Assembly: GCA_026545225.1 (NCBI GenBank)
Contig: CM048847.1
Location: forward strand, 4,402,001-4,466,000
Direction of reading: 5' to 3'
DNA from: Cornus controversa
Lineage: Eukaryota; Streptophyta; Magnoliopsida; Cornales; Cornaceae
Length of the DNA: 64,000 nucleotides
Below the pieces are notes generated by a model that ran no database searches, was not told the DNA's origin, and saw only the letters and a list, made by a program, of their open reading frames with translations. Both the position numbers and the translations under genes were made by a program. Of this stretch, positions 36,101 to 50,900 are shown piece after piece (position 1 is the first letter of the stretch; each line of letters begins with the position of its first letter).

Positions 36101-38491
36101 ATTACTCTTTTCGATTCAAGACGTCCTGACGGTTGAATTTGGGATAAAGCAACGTATAATTCTAGGTATGGCACGATTTCAGGTGGATTGGGACTTTTCG
36201 AATCAGGACAAGTCAAACGAAACAAATTCGAAACCGTTGTTGTCATTCTCTATTCTTCTGGAAATCCAGATGGTCAATTCTGGCACAAAGCACCATACGG
36301 TTGTCATCATGCCTGATTATTGCAAGCAATTGTTCTTTCGACTCAGAACAACTCAAACAAACATGGACGACGATCGAATCGACATGCTCGTCATTTCTTT
36401 GGGACGCTTTGATGGTTTCATTTAGAAAAAAGTAGCGTACGATTAGTATTATGGCACGACTTCTCTTGGAATGCGATTTTCGAATCAAAACAACTCAAAT
36501 GAAACAAGTTTAAAATGGTCGGTAGCTTGCTAATTGTTTCCTTTAGATGTCCAAACGGTCGAATTTGGAACAAAGCACCATACGGTTGTGATGAAGATCG
36601 GATTGACATGTTCGTCACTTCTTTTGGATGCTTTGATGGTCTAATTTGGAAAAAAGAAACTTTCGATTCTGATTATGGCACGACTTCTCAAGGAATGGGT
36701 TTTTGAATCAGAACAACTCAAACTAAACTTGTTTAAAATCCTCGATAGCTTGGCAATTGTTTCTTTTACTTTTCCAGATGGTTGAAGTTGGCATAGAGCA
36801 CCATACGGTTGTGATCATTCATGAGTGCAACAAGGAATTACTCTTTTCTGATCGACATGCTCGTCGTTTCTTTGGGACGCTTTGATGGTTTCATTTAGAA
36901 AAAAGCAGCGTACGATTAGTATTATGGCACGACTTCTCTTGGAATCCGATTTTCGAATCAAAACAACTCAAAGGAAACAAGTTTGAAATGGTCGGTAGCT
37001 TGCTAATTGTTTCCTTTAGATGTCCAAACGGTCGAATTTGGAACAAAGCACCATACGGTTGTGATGAAGATCGGATTGACTTGTTCGTCACTTCTTTTGG
37101 ATGCTTTGATGGTCTAATTTGGAAAAAACAAACTTACGATTCTGATTATGGCACGACTTCTCAAGGAATGGGGTTTTTGAATCAGAACAACTCAAACTAA
37201 ACTTGTTTAAAATCATCGATAGCTTGGGAATTGTTTCTTTTACTTGTCCAGATGGTTGAAGTTGGCATAGAGCACCATACGGTTGTGATCATGCATGAGT
37301 GCAGCATGGAATTACTCTTTTCGATTCAAGATGTCCTGACGGTTGAATTTGGCATAAAGCAACGTATAATTCTAGGTAAGGCACGATTTCAGGTGGATTG
37401 GAACTTTTCGAATCAGGACAAGTCAAACGAAACAAGTTTGAAACCGTTGTTGTCATTCTCTATTCTTCTGGAAATCCAGATGGTCAATTCTAGCACAAAG
37501 CGCCATACGGTTGTCGTCATGCCTGATTATTGCAAGCAATTGTTCTTTCGACTCAGAACAACTCAAACAAACATGGATGAAGATCGGATTGACATGCTCG
37601 TCGTTTCTTTGGGACGCTTTGATGGTTTCATTTAGAAAAAAGTAGCGTACGATTAGTATTATGGCACGACTTCTCTTGGAATGCGGTTTTCAAATCAAAA
37701 CAACTCAAATGAAACAAGTTTAAAATAGTTGGTAGCTTGCTAATTGTTTCCTTTAGATGTCCAAACGGTCGAATTTGGAACAAAGCACCATACGGTTGTG
37801 ATGAAGATCGGATTGACTTGTTCGTCACTTCTTTTGGATGCTTTGATGGTCTAATTTGGAAAAAAGAAACTTACGATTCTGATTATGGCACGACTTCTCA
37901 AGGAATGGGTTTTTGAATCAGAACAACTCAAACTAAACTTGTTTAAAATCATCGATAGCTTGGGAATTGTTTCTTTTACTTGTGCAGATGGTTGAAGTTG
38001 GCATAGAGCACCATACGGTTGTGATCATGCATGAGTGCAGCATGGAATTACTCTTTTCGATTCAAGACGTCCTGACGGTTGAATTTGGGATAAAGCAACA
38101 TATAATTCTAGGTATGGCACGATTTCAGGTGGATTGGGACTTTTCGAATCAGGACAAGTCAAACGAAACAAGTTCGAAACCGTTGTTGTCATTCTCTATT
38201 CTTCTGGAAATCCAGATGGTCAATTCTGGCACAAAGCGCCATACGGTTGTCATCATGCCTGATTATTGCAAGCAATTGTTCTTTCGACTCAGAACAACTC
38301 AAACAAACATGGACGAAGATCGAATCGACATGCTCGTCATTTCTTTGGGACGCTTTGATGGTTTCATTTAGAAAAAAGTAGCGTACGATTAGTTTTATGG
38401 CACGACTTCTCTTGGAATGCGATTTTCGAATCAAAACAACTCAAATGAAACAAGTTTAAAATGGTCGGTAGCTTGCTAATTGTTTCCTTTA
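32654..38491 (+). repeat. Higher-order repeat 1: three copies of [S-L-L], 1946 bp
   Basis: Unit starts 32654 (S, 473 bp), 33127 and 33864 (L); 34600 (S), 35073 and 35810; 36546 (S), 37019 and 37756. Each trimer is 1946 bp. The first L carries AATGGGGTTTTT and AGGTAAGGCACG variants; the second carries GGGATAAAGC. The period follows from the repeated 473/737/736 spacing. Confidence 0.93.
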
Positions 38492-41400
38492 GATGTCCAA
38501 ACGGTCAAATTTGGAACAAAGCACCATACGGTTGTGATGAAGATCGGATTGACATGTTCGTCACTTCTTTTGGATGCTTTGATGGTCTAATTTGGAAAAA
38601 AGAAACTTTCGATTCTGATTATGGCACGACTTCTCAAGGAATGGGTTTTTGAATCAGAACAACTCAAACTAAACTTGTTTAAAATCCTCGATAGCTTGGC
38701 AATTGTTTCTTTTACTTTTCCAGATGGTTGAAGTTGGCATAGAGCACCATACGGTTGTGATCATTCATGAGTGCAACAAGGAATTACTCTTTTCGGATCG
38801 ACATGCTCGTCGTTTCTTTGGGACGCTTTGATGGTTTCATTTAGAAAAAAGCAGCGTACGATTAGTATTATGGCACGACTTCTCTTGGAATCCGATTTTC
38901 GAATCAAAACAACTCAAAGGAAACAAGTTTGAAATGGTCGGTAGCTTGCTAATTGTTTCCTTTAGATGTCCAAACGGTCGAATTTGGAACAAAGCACCAT
39001 ACGGTTGTGATGAAGATCGGATTGACTTGTTCGTCACTTCTTTTGGATGCTTTGATGGTCTAATTTGGAAAAAAGAAACTTACGATTCTGATTATGGCAC
39101 GACTTCTCAAGGAATGGGTTTTTGAATCAGAACAACTCAAACTAAACTTGTTTAAAATCATCGATAGCTTGGGAATTGTTTCTTTTACTTGTGCAGATGG
39201 TTGAAGTTGGCATAGAGCACCATACGGTTGTGATCATGCCTGAGTGCAGCATGGAATTACTCTTTTCGATTCAAGACGTCCTGACGGTTGAATTTGGGAT
39301 AAAGCAACGTATAATTCTAGGTATGGCACGATTTCAGGTGGATTGGGACTTTTCGAATCAGGACAAGTCAAACGAAACAAATTCGAAACCGTTGTTGTCA
39401 TTCTCTATTCTTCTGGAAATCCAGATGGTCAATTCTGGCACAAAGCGCCATACGGTTGTCATCATGCCTGATTATTGCAAGCAATTGTTCTTTCAACTCA
39501 GAACAACTCAAACAAACATGGACGAAGATCGAATCGACATGCTCGTCATTTCTTTGGGACGCTTTGATGGTTTCATTTAGAAAAAAGTAGCGTACGATTA
39601 GTTTTATGGCACGACTTCTCTTGGAATGCGATTTTCGAATCAAAACAACTCAAATGAAACATGTTTAAAATGGTCGGTAGCTTGCTAATTGTTTCCTTTA
39701 GATGTCCAAACGGTCAAATTTGGAACAAAGCACCATACGGTTGTGATGAAGATCGGATTGACATGTTCGTCACTTCTTTTGGATGCTTTGATGGTCTAAT
39801 TTGGAAAAAAGAAACTTTTGATTCTGATTATGGCACGACTTCTCAAGGAATGGGTTTTTGAATCAGAACAACTCAAACTAAACTTGTTTAAAATCCTCGA
39901 TAGCTTGGCAATTGTTTCTTTTACTTTTCCAGATGGTTGAAGTTGGCATAGAGCACCATACGGTTGTGATCATTCATGAGTGCAACAAGGAATTACTCTT
40001 TTCGGATCGACATGCTCGTCGTTTCTTTGGGACGCTTTGATGGTTTCATTTAGAAAAAAGCAGCGTACGATTAGTATTATGGCACGACTTCTCTTGGAAT
40101 CCGATTTTCGAATCAAAACAACTCAAATGAAACAAGTTTGAAATGGTCGGTAGCTTGCTAATTGTTTCCTTTAGATGTCCAAACGGTCGAATTTGGAACA
40201 AAGCACCATACGGTTGTGATGAAGATCGGATTGACTTGTTCGTCACTTCTTTTGGATGCTTTGATGGTCTAATTTGGAAAAAAGAAACTTACGATTCTGA
40301 TTATGGCACGACTTCTCAAGGAATGGGTTTTTGAATCAGAACAACTCAAACTAAACTTGTTTAAAATCATCGATAGCTTGGGAATTGTTTCTTTTACTTG
40401 TCCAGATGGTTGAAGTTGGCATAGAGCACCATACGGTTGTGATCATGCATGAGTGCAGCATGGAACTACTCTTTTCGATTCAAGACGTCCTGACGGTTGA
40501 ATTTGGCATAAAGCAACGTATAATTCTTTGTATGGCACGATTTCAGGTGGATTGGGACTTTTCGAATCAGGACAAGTCAAACGAAACAAGTTTGAAACCG
40601 TTGTTGTCATTCTCTATTCTTCTGGAAATCCAGATGGTCAATTCTAGCACAAAGCGCCATACGGTTGTCGTCATGCCTGATTATTGCAAGCAATTGTTCT
40701 TTCGACTCAGAACAACTCAAACAAACATGGATGAAGATCGGATTGACATGCTCGTCGTTTCTTTGGGACGCTTTGATGGTTTCATTTAGAAAAAAGTAGC
40801 GTACGATTAGTATTATGGCACGACTTCTCTTGGAATGCGGTTTTCAAATCAAAACAAGTCAAATGAAACAAGTTTAAAATAGTTGGTAGCTTGCTAATTG
40901 TTTCCTTTAGATGTCCAAACGGTCGAATTTGGAACAAAGCACCATACGGTTGTGATGAAGATCGGATTGACTTGTTCGTCACTTCTTTTGGATGCTTTGA
41001 TGGTCTAATTTGGAAAAAAGAAACTTACGATTCTGATTATGGCACGACTTCTCAAGGAATGGGTTTTTGAATCAGAACAACTCAAACTAAACTTGTTTAA
41101 AATCATCGATAGCTTGGGAATTGTTTCTTTTACTTGTGCAGATGGTTGAAGTTGGCATAGAGCACCATACGGTTGTGATCATGCATGAGTGCAGCATGGA
41201 ATTACTCTTTTCGATTCAAGACGTCCTGACGGTTGAATTTGGGATAAAGCAACATATAATTCTAGGTATGGCACGATTTCAGGTGGATTGGGACTTTTCG
41301 AATCAGGACAAGTCAAACGAAACAAGTTCGAAACCGTTGTTGTCATTCTCTATTCTTCTGGAAATCCAGATGGTCAATTCTGGCACAAAGCGCCATACGG

Positions 41401-44400
41401 TTGTCATCATGCCTGATTATTGCAAGCAATTGTTCTTTCGACTCAGAACAACTCAAACAAACATGGACGAAGATCGAATCGACATGCTCGTCATTTCTTT
41501 GGGACGCTTTGATGGTTTCATTTAGAAAAAAGTAGCGTACGATTAGTTTTATGGCACGACTTCTCTTGGAATGCGATTTTCGAATCAAAACAACTCAAAT
41601 GAAACAAGTTTAAAATGGTCGGTAGCTTGCTAATTGTTTCCTTTAGATGTCCAAACGGTCAAATTTGGAACAAAGCACCATACGGTTGTGATGAAGATCG
41701 GATTGACATGTTCGTCACTTCTTTTGGATGCTTTGATGGTCTAATTTGGAAAAAAGAAACTTTCGATTCTGATTATGGCACGACTTCTCAAGGAATGGGT
41801 TTTTGAATCAGAACAACTCAAACTAAACTTGTTTAAAATCCTCGATAGCTTGGCAATTGTTTCTTTTACTTTTCCAGATGGTTGAAGTTGGCATAGAGCA
41901 CCATACGGTTGTGATCATTCATGAGTGCAACAAGGAATTACTCTTTTCGGATCGACATGCTCGTCGTTTCTTTGGGACGCTTTGATGGTTTCATTTAGAA
42001 AAAAGCAGCGTACGATTAGTATTATGGCACGACTTCTCTTGGAATCCGATTTTCGAATCAAAACAACTCAAAGGAAACAAGTTTGAAATGGTCGGTAGCT
42101 TGCTAATTGTTTCCTTTAGATGTCCAAACGGTCGAATTTGGAACAAAGCACCATACGGTTGTGATGAAGATCGGATTGACTTGTTCGTCACTTCTTTTGG
42201 ATGCTTTGATGGTCTAATTTGGAAAAAAGAAACTTACGATTCTGATTATGGCACGACTTCTCAAGGAATGGGTTTTTGAATCAGAACAACTCAAACTAAA
42301 CTTGTTTAAAATCATCGATAGCTTGGGAATTGTTTCTTTTACTTGTGCAGATGGTTGAAGTTGGCATAGAGCACCATACGGTTGTGATCATGCCTGAGTG
42401 CAGCATGGAATTACTCTTTTCGATTCAAGACGTCCTGACGGTTGAATTTGGGATAAAGCAACGTATAATTCTAGGTATGGCACGATTTCAGGTGGATTGG
42501 GACTTTTCGAATCAGGACAAGTCAAACGAAACAAATTCGAAACCGTTGTTGTCATTCTCTATTCTTCTGGAAATCCAGATGGTCAATTCTGGCACAAAGC
42601 GCCATACGGTTGTCATCATGCCTGATTATTGCAAGCAATTGTTCTTTCAACTCAGAACAACTCAAACAAACATGGACGAAGATCGAATCGACATGCTCGT
42701 CATTTCTTTGGGACGCTTTGATGGTTTCATTTAGAAAAAAGTAGCGTACGATTAGTTTTATGGCACGACTTCTCTTGGAATGCGATTTTCGAATCAAAAC
42801 AACTCAAATGAAACATGTTTAAAATGGTCGGTAGCTTGCTAATTGTTTCCTTTAGATGTCCAAACGGTCAAATTTGGAACAAAGCACCATACGGTTGTGA
42901 TGAAGATCGGATTGACATGTTCGTCACTTCTTTTGGATGCTTTGATGGTCTAATTTGGAAAAAAGAAACTTTTGATTCTGATTATGGCACGACTTCTCAA
43001 GGAATGGGTTTTTGAATCAGAACAACTCAAACTAAACTTGTTTAAAATCCTCGATAGCTTGGCAATTGTTTCTTTTACTTTTCCAGATGGTTGAAGTTGG
43101 CATAGAGCACCATACGGTTGTGATCATTCATGAGTGCAACAAGGAATTACTCTTTTCGGATCGACATGCTCGTCGTTTCTTTGGGACGCTTTGATGGTTT
43201 CATTTAGAAAAAAGCAGCGTACGATTAGTATTATGGCACGACTTCTCTTGGAATCCGATTTTCGAATCAAAACAACTCAAATGAAACAAGTTTGAAATGG
43301 TCGGTAGCTTGCTAATTGTTTCCTTTAGATGTCCAAACGGTCGAATTTGGAACAAAGCACCATACGGTTGTGATGAAGATCGGATTGACTTGTTCGTCAC
43401 TTCTTTTGGATGCTTTGATGGTCTAATTTGGAAAAAAGAAACTTACGATTCTGATTATGGCACGACTTCTCAAGGAATGGGTTTTTGAATCAGAACAACT
43501 CAAACTAAACTTGTTTAAAATCATCGATAGCTTGGGAATTGTTTCTTTTACTTGTCCAGATGGTTGAAGTTGGCATAGAGCACCATACGGTTGTGATCAT
43601 GCATGAGTGCAGCATGGAACTACTCTTTTCGATTCAAGACGTCCTGACGGTTGAATTTGGCATAAAGCAACGTATAATTCTTTGTATGGCACGATTTCAG
43701 GTGGATTGGGACTTTTCGAATCAGGACAAGTCAAACGAAACAAGTTTGAAACCGTTGTTGTCATTCTCTATTCTTCTGGAAATCCAGATGGTCAATTCTA
43801 GCACAAAGCGCCATACGGTTGTCGTCATGCCTGATTATTGCAAGCAATTGTTCTTTCGACTCAGAACAACTCAAACAAACATGGATGAAGATCGGATTGA
43901 CATGCTCGTCGTTTCTTTGGGACGCTTTGATGGTTTCATTTAGAAAAAAGTAGCGTACGATTAGTATTATGGCACGACTTCTCTTGGAATGCGGTTTTCA
44001 AATCAAAACAAGTCAAATGAAACAAGTTTAAAATAGTTGGTAGCTTGCTAATTGTTTCCTTTAGATGTCCAAACGGTCGAATTTGGAACAAAGCACCATA
44101 CGGTTGTGATGAAGATCGGATTGACTTGTTCGTCACTTCTTTTGGATGCTTTGATGGTCTAATTTGGAAAAAAGAAACTTACGATTCTGATTATGGCACG
44201 ACTTCTCAAGGAATGGGTTTTTGAATCAGAACAACTCAAACTAAACTTGTTTAAAATCATCGATAGCTTGGGAATTGTTTCTTTTACTTGTGCAGATGGT
44301 TGAAGTTGGCATAGAGCACCATACGGTTGTGATCATGCATGAGTGCAGCATGGAATTACTCTTTTCGATTCAAGACGTCCTGACGGTTGAATTTGGGATA

Positions 44401-47400
44401 AAGCAACATATAATTCTAGGTATGGCACGATTTCAGGTGGATTGGGACTTTTCGAATCAGGACAAGTCAAACGAAACAAGTTCGAAACCGTTGTTGTCAT
44501 TCTCTATTCTTCTGGAAATCCAGATGGTCAATTCTGGCACAAAGCGCCATACGGTTGTCATCATGCCTGATTATTGCAAGCAATTGTTCTTTCGACTCAG
44601 AACAACTCAAACAAACATGGACGAAGATCGAATCGACATGCTCGTCATTTCTTTGGGACGCTTTGATGGTTTCATTTAGAAAAAAGTAGCGTACGATTAG
44701 TTTTATGGCACGACTTCTCTTGGAATGCGATTTTCGAATCAAAACAACTCAAATGAAACAAGTTTAAAATGGTCGGTAGCTTGCTAATTGTTTCCTTTAG
44801 ATGTCCAAACGGTCAAATTTGGAACAAAGCACCATACGGTTGTGATGAAGATCGGATTGACATGTTCGTCACTTCTTTTGGATGCTTTGATGGTCTAATT
44901 TGGAAAAAAGAAACTTTCGATTCTGATTATGGCACGACTTCTCAAGGAATGGGTTTTTGAATCAGAACAACTCAAACTAAACTTGTTTAAAATCCTCGAT
45001 AGCTTGGCAATTGTTTCTTTTACTTTTCCAGATGGTTGAAGTTGGCATAGAGCACCATACGGTTGTGATCATTCATGAGTGCAACAAGGAATTACTCTTT
45101 TCGGATCGACATGCTCGTCGTTTCTTTGGGACGCTTTGATGGTTTCATTTAGAAAAAAGCAGCGTACGATTAGTATTATGGCACGACTTCTCTTGGAATC
45201 CGATTTTCGAATCAAAACAACTCAAAGGAAACAAGTTTGAAATGGTCGGTAGCTTGCTAATTGTTTCCTTTAGATGTCCAAACGGTCGAATTTGGAACAA
45301 AGCACCATACGGTTGTGATGAAGATCGGATTGACTTGTTCGTCACTTCTTTTGGATGCTTTGATGGTCTAATTTGGAAAAAAGAAACTTACGATTCTGAT
45401 TATGGCACGACTTCTCAAGGAATGGGTTTTTGAATCAGAACAACTCAAACTAAACTTGTTTAAAATCATCGATAGCTTGGGAATTGTTTCTTTTACTTGT
45501 GCAGATGGTTGAAGTTGGCATAGAGCACCATACGGTTGTGATCATGCCTGAGTGCAGCATGGAATTACTCTTTTCGATTCAAGACGTCCTGACGGTTGAA
45601 TTTGGGATAAAGCAACGTATAATTCTAGGTATGGCACGATTTCAGGTGGATTGGGACTTTTCGAATCAGGACAAGTCAAACGAAACAAATTCGAAACCGT
45701 TGTTGTCATTCTCTATTCTTCTGGAAATCCAGATGGTCAATTCTGGCACAAAGCGCCATACGGTTGTCATCATGCCTGATTATTGCAAGCAATTGTTCTT
45801 TCAACTCAGAACAACTCAAACAAACATGGACGAAGATCGAATCGACATGCTCGTCATTTCTTTGGGACGCTTTGATGGTTTCATTTAGAAAAAAGTAGCG
45901 TACGATTAGTATTATGGCACGACTTCTCTTGGAATGCGATTTTTGAATCAAAACAACTCAAATGAAACAAGTTTAAAATGGTCGGTAGCTTGCTAATTGT
46001 TTCCTTTAGATGTCCAAACGGTCGAATTTGGAACAAAGCACCATACGGTTGTGATGAAGATCGGATTGACATGTTCGTCACTTCTTTTGGATGCTTTGAT
46101 GGTCTAATTTGGAAAAAAGAAACTTTCGATTCTGATTATGGCACGACTTCTCAAGGAATGGGTTTTTGAATCAGAACAACTCAAACTAAACTTGTTTAAA
46201 ATCCTCGATAGCTTGGCAATTGTTTCTTTTACTTTTCCAGATGGTTGAAGTTGGCATAGAGCACCATACGGTTGTGATCATTCATGAGTGCAACAAGGAA
46301 TTACTCTTTTCGGATCGACATGCTCGTCGTTTCTTTGGGACGCTTTGATGGTTTCATTTAGAAAAAAGCAGCGTACGATTAGTATTATGGCACGACTTCT
46401 CTTGGAATCCGATTTTCGAATCAAAACAACTCAAAGGAAACAAGTTTGAAATGGTCGGTAGCTTGCTAATTGTTTCCTTTAGATGTCCAAACGGTCGAAT
46501 TTGGAACAAAGCACCATACGGTTGTGATGAAGATCGGATTCACTTGTTCGTCACTTCTTTTGGATGCTTTGATGGTCTAATTTGGAAAAAAGAAACTTAC
46601 GATTCTGATTATGGCACGACTTCTCAAGGAATGGGGTTTTTGAATCAGAACAACTCAAACTAAACTTGTTTAAAATCATCGATAGCTTGGGAATTGTTTC
46701 TTTTACTTGTCCAGATGGTTGAAGTTGGCATAGAGCACCATACGGTTGTGATCATGCATGAGTGCAGCATGGAATTACTCTTTTCGATTCAAGATGTCCT
46801 GACGGTTGAATTTGGCATAAAGCAACGTATAATTCTAGGTAAGGCACGATTTCAGGTGGATTGGGACTTTTCGAATCAGGACAAGTCAAACGAAACAAGT
46901 TTGAAACCGTTGTTGTCATTCTCTATTCTTCTGGAAATCCAGATGGTCAATTCTAGCACAAAGCGCCATACGGTTGTCGTCATGCCTGATTATTGCAAGC
47001 AATTGTTCTTTCGACTCAGAACAACTCAAACAAACATGGATGAAGATCGGATTGACATGCTCGTCGTTTCTTTGGGACGCTTTGATGGTTTCATTTAGAA
47101 AAAAGTAGCGTACGATTAGTATTATGGCACGACTTCTCTTGGAATGCGGTTTTCAAATCAAAACAACTCAAATGAAACAAGTTTAAAATAGTTGGTAGCT
47201 TGCTAATTGTTTCCTTTAGATGTCCAAACGGTCGAATTTGGAACAAAGCACCATACGGTTGTGATGAAGATCGGATTGACTTGTTCGTCACTTCTTTTGG
47301 ATGCTTTGATGGTCTAATTTGGAAAAAAGAAACTTACGATTCTGATTATGGCACGACTTCTCAAGGAATGGGTTTTTGAATCAGAACAACTCAAACTAAA

Positions 47401-47954
47401 CTTGTTTAAAATCATCGATAGCTTGGGAATTGTTTCTTTTACTTGTGCAGATGGTTGAAGTTGGCATAGAGCACCATACGGTTGTGATCATGCATGAGTG
47501 CAGCATGGAATTACTCTTTTCGATTCAAGACGTCCTGACGGTTGAATTTGGGATAAAGCAACATATAATTCTAGGTATGGCACGATTTCAGGTGGATTGG
47601 GACTTTTCGAATCAGGACAAGTCAAACGAAACAAGTTCGAAACCGTTGTTGTCATTCTCTATTCTTCTGGAAATCCAGATGGTCAATTCTGGCACAAAGC
47701 GCCATACGGTTGTCATCATGCCTGATTATTGCAAGCAATTGTTCTTTCGACTCAGAACAACTCAAACAAACATGGACGAAGATCGAATCGACATGCTCGT
47801 CATTTCTTTGGGACGCTTTGATGGTTTCATTTAGAAAAAAGTAGCGTACGATTAGTTTTATGGCACGACTTCTCTTGGAATGCGATTTTCGAATCAAAAC
47901 AACTCAAATGAAACATGTTTAAAATGGTCGGTAGCTTGCTAATTGTTTCCTTTA
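38492..47954 (+). repeat. Higher-order repeat 2: three copies of [S-L-S-L-L], 3154 bp
   Basis: Copies start at 38492, 41646 and 44800. Within a copy the units are S, L, S, L, L at offsets 0, 473, 1209, 1682 and 2418. In the first two copies, translated frames at equal offsets are identical (39176 with 42330, 40046 with 43200, 40385 with 43539, 41121 with 44275), implying very recent duplication. The third copy is mosaic: from about 45905 its S and first L carry the variants of higher-order repeat 1. Confidence 0.92.
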
Positions 47955-50900
47955 GATGTCCAAACGGTCAAATTTGGAACAAAGCACCATACGGTTGTGA
48001 TGAAGATCGGATTGACATGTTCGTCACTTCTTTTGGATGCTTTGATGGTCTAATTTGGAAAAAAGAAACTTTTGATTCTGATTATGGCACGACTTCTCAA
48101 GGAATGGGTTTTTGAATCAGAACAACTCAAACTAAACTTGTTTAAAATCCTCGATAGCTTGGCAATTGTTTCTTTTACTTTTCCAGATGGTTGAAGTTGG
48201 CATAGAGCACCATAGGGTTGTGATCATTCATGAGTGCAACAAGGAATTACTCTTTTCGGATCGACATGCTCGTCGTTTCTTTGGGACGCTTTGATGGTTT
48301 CATTTAGAAAAAAGTAGCGTACGATTAGTATTATGGCACGACTTCTCTTGGAATCCGATTTTCGAATCAAAACAACTCAAATGAAACAAGTTTGAAATGG
48401 TCGGTAGCTTGCTAATTGTTTCCTTTAGATGTCCAAACGGTCGAATTTGGAACAAAGCACCATACGGTTGTGATGAAGATCGGATTGACTTGTTCGTCAC
48501 TTCTTTTGGATGCTTTGATGGTCTAATTTGGAAAAAAGAAACTTACGATTCTGATTATGGCACGACTTCTCAAGGAATGGGTTTTTGAATCAGAACAACT
48601 CAAACTAAACTTGTTTAAAATCATCGATAGCTTGGGAATTGTTTCTTTTACTTGTCCAGATGGTTGAAGTTGGCATAGAGCACCATACGGTTGTGATCAT
48701 GCATGAGTGCAGCATGGAACTACTCTTTTCGATTCAAGACGTCCTGACGGTTGAATTTGGCATAAAGCAACGTATAATTCTTTGTATGGCACGATTTCAG
48801 GTGGATTGGGACTTTTCGAATCAGGACAAGTCAAACGAAACAAGTTTGAAACCGTTGTTGTCATTCTCTATTCTTCTGGAAATCCAGATGGTCAATTCTA
48901 GCACAAAGCGCCATACGGTTGTCGTCATGCCTGATTATTGCAAGCAATTGTTCTTTCGACTCAGAACAACTCAAACAAACATGGATGAAGATCGGATTGA
49001 CATGCTCGTCGTTTCTTTGGGACGCTTTGATGGTTTCATTTAGAAAAAAGTAGCGTACGATTAGTATTATGGCACGACTTCTCTTGGAATGCGGTTTTCA
49101 AATCAAAACAAGTCAAATGAAACAAGTTTAAAATAGTTGGTAGCTTGCTAATTGTTTCCTTTAGATGTCCAAACGGTCGAATTTGGAACAAAGCACCATA
49201 CGGTTGTGATGAAGATCGGATTGACTTGTTCGTCACTTCTTTTGGATGCTTTGATGGTCTAATTTGGAAAAAAGAAACTTACGATTCTGATTATGGCACG
49301 ACTTCTCAAGGAATGGGTTTTTGAATCAGAACAACTCAAACTAAACTTGTTTAAAATCATCGATAGCTTGGGAATTGTTTCTTTTACTTGTGCAGATGGT
49401 TGAAGTTGGCATAGAGCACCATACGGTTGTGATCATGCATGAGTGCAGCATGGAATTACTCTTTTCGATTCAAGACGTCCTGACGGTTGAATTTGGGATA
49501 AAGCAACATATAATTCTAGGTATGGCACGATTTCAGGTGGATTGCGACTTTTCGAATCAGGACAAGTCAAACGAAACAAGTTCGAAACCGTTGTTGTCAT
49601 TCTCTATTCTTCTGGAAATCCAGATGGTCAATTCTGGCACAAAGCGCCATACGGTTGTCATCATGCCTGATTATTGCAAGCAATTGTTCTTTCGACTCAG
49701 AACAACTCAAACAAACATGGACGAAGATCGAATCGACATGCTCGTCATTTCTTTGGGACGCTTTGATGGTTTCATTTAGAAAAAAGTAGCGTACGATTAG
49801 TTTTATGGCACGACTTCTCTTGGAATGCGATTTTCGAATCAAAACAACTCAAATGAAACAAGTTTAAAATGGTCGGTAGCTTGCTAATTGTTTCCTTTAG
49901 ATGTCCAAACGGTCAAATTTGGAACAAAGCACCATACGGTTGTGATGAAGATCGGATTGACATGTTCGTCACTTCTTTTGGATGCTTTGATGGTCTAATT
50001 TGGAAAAAAGAAACTTTTGATTCTGATTATGGCACGACTTCTCAAGGAATGGGTTTTTGAATCAGAACAACTCAAACTAAACTTGTTTAAAATCCTCGAT
50101 AGCTTGGCAATTGTTTCTTTTACTTTTCCAGATGGTTGAAGTTGGCATAGAGCACCATACGGTTGTGATCATTCATGAGTGCAACAAGGAATTACTCTTT
50201 TCGGATCGACATGCTCGTCGTTTCTTTGGGACGCTTTGATGGTTTCATTTAGAAAAAAGCAGCGTACGATTAGTATTATGGCACGACTTCTCTTGGAATC
50301 CGATTTTCGAATCAAAACAACTCAAATGAAACAAGTTTGAAATGGTCGGTAGCTTGCTAATTGTTTCCTTTAGATGTCCAAACGGTCGAATTTGGAACAA
50401 AGCACCATACGGTTGTGATGAAGATCGGATTGACTTGTTCGTCACTTCTTTTGGATGCTTTGATGGTCTAATTTGGAAAAAAGAAACTTACGATTCTGAT
50501 TATGGCACGACTTCTCAAGGAATGGGTTTTTGAATCAGAACAACTCAAACTAAACTTGTTTAAAATCATCGATAGCTTGGGAATTGTTTCTTTTACTTGT
50601 CCAGATGGTTGAAGTTGGCATAGAGCACCATACGGTTGTGATCATGCATGAGTGCAGCATGGAATTACTCTTTTCGATTCAAGATTTCCTGACGGTTGAA
50701 TTTGGCATAAAGCAACGTATAATTCTAGGTATGGCACGATTTTAGGTGGATTGGGACTTTTCGAATCAGGACAAGTCAAACGAAACAAGTTCGAAACCGT
50801 TGTTGTCATTCTCTATTCTTCTGGAAATCCAGATGGTCAATTCTAGCACAAAGCGCCATACGGTTGTCGTCATGCCTGATTATTGCAAGCAATTGTTCTT

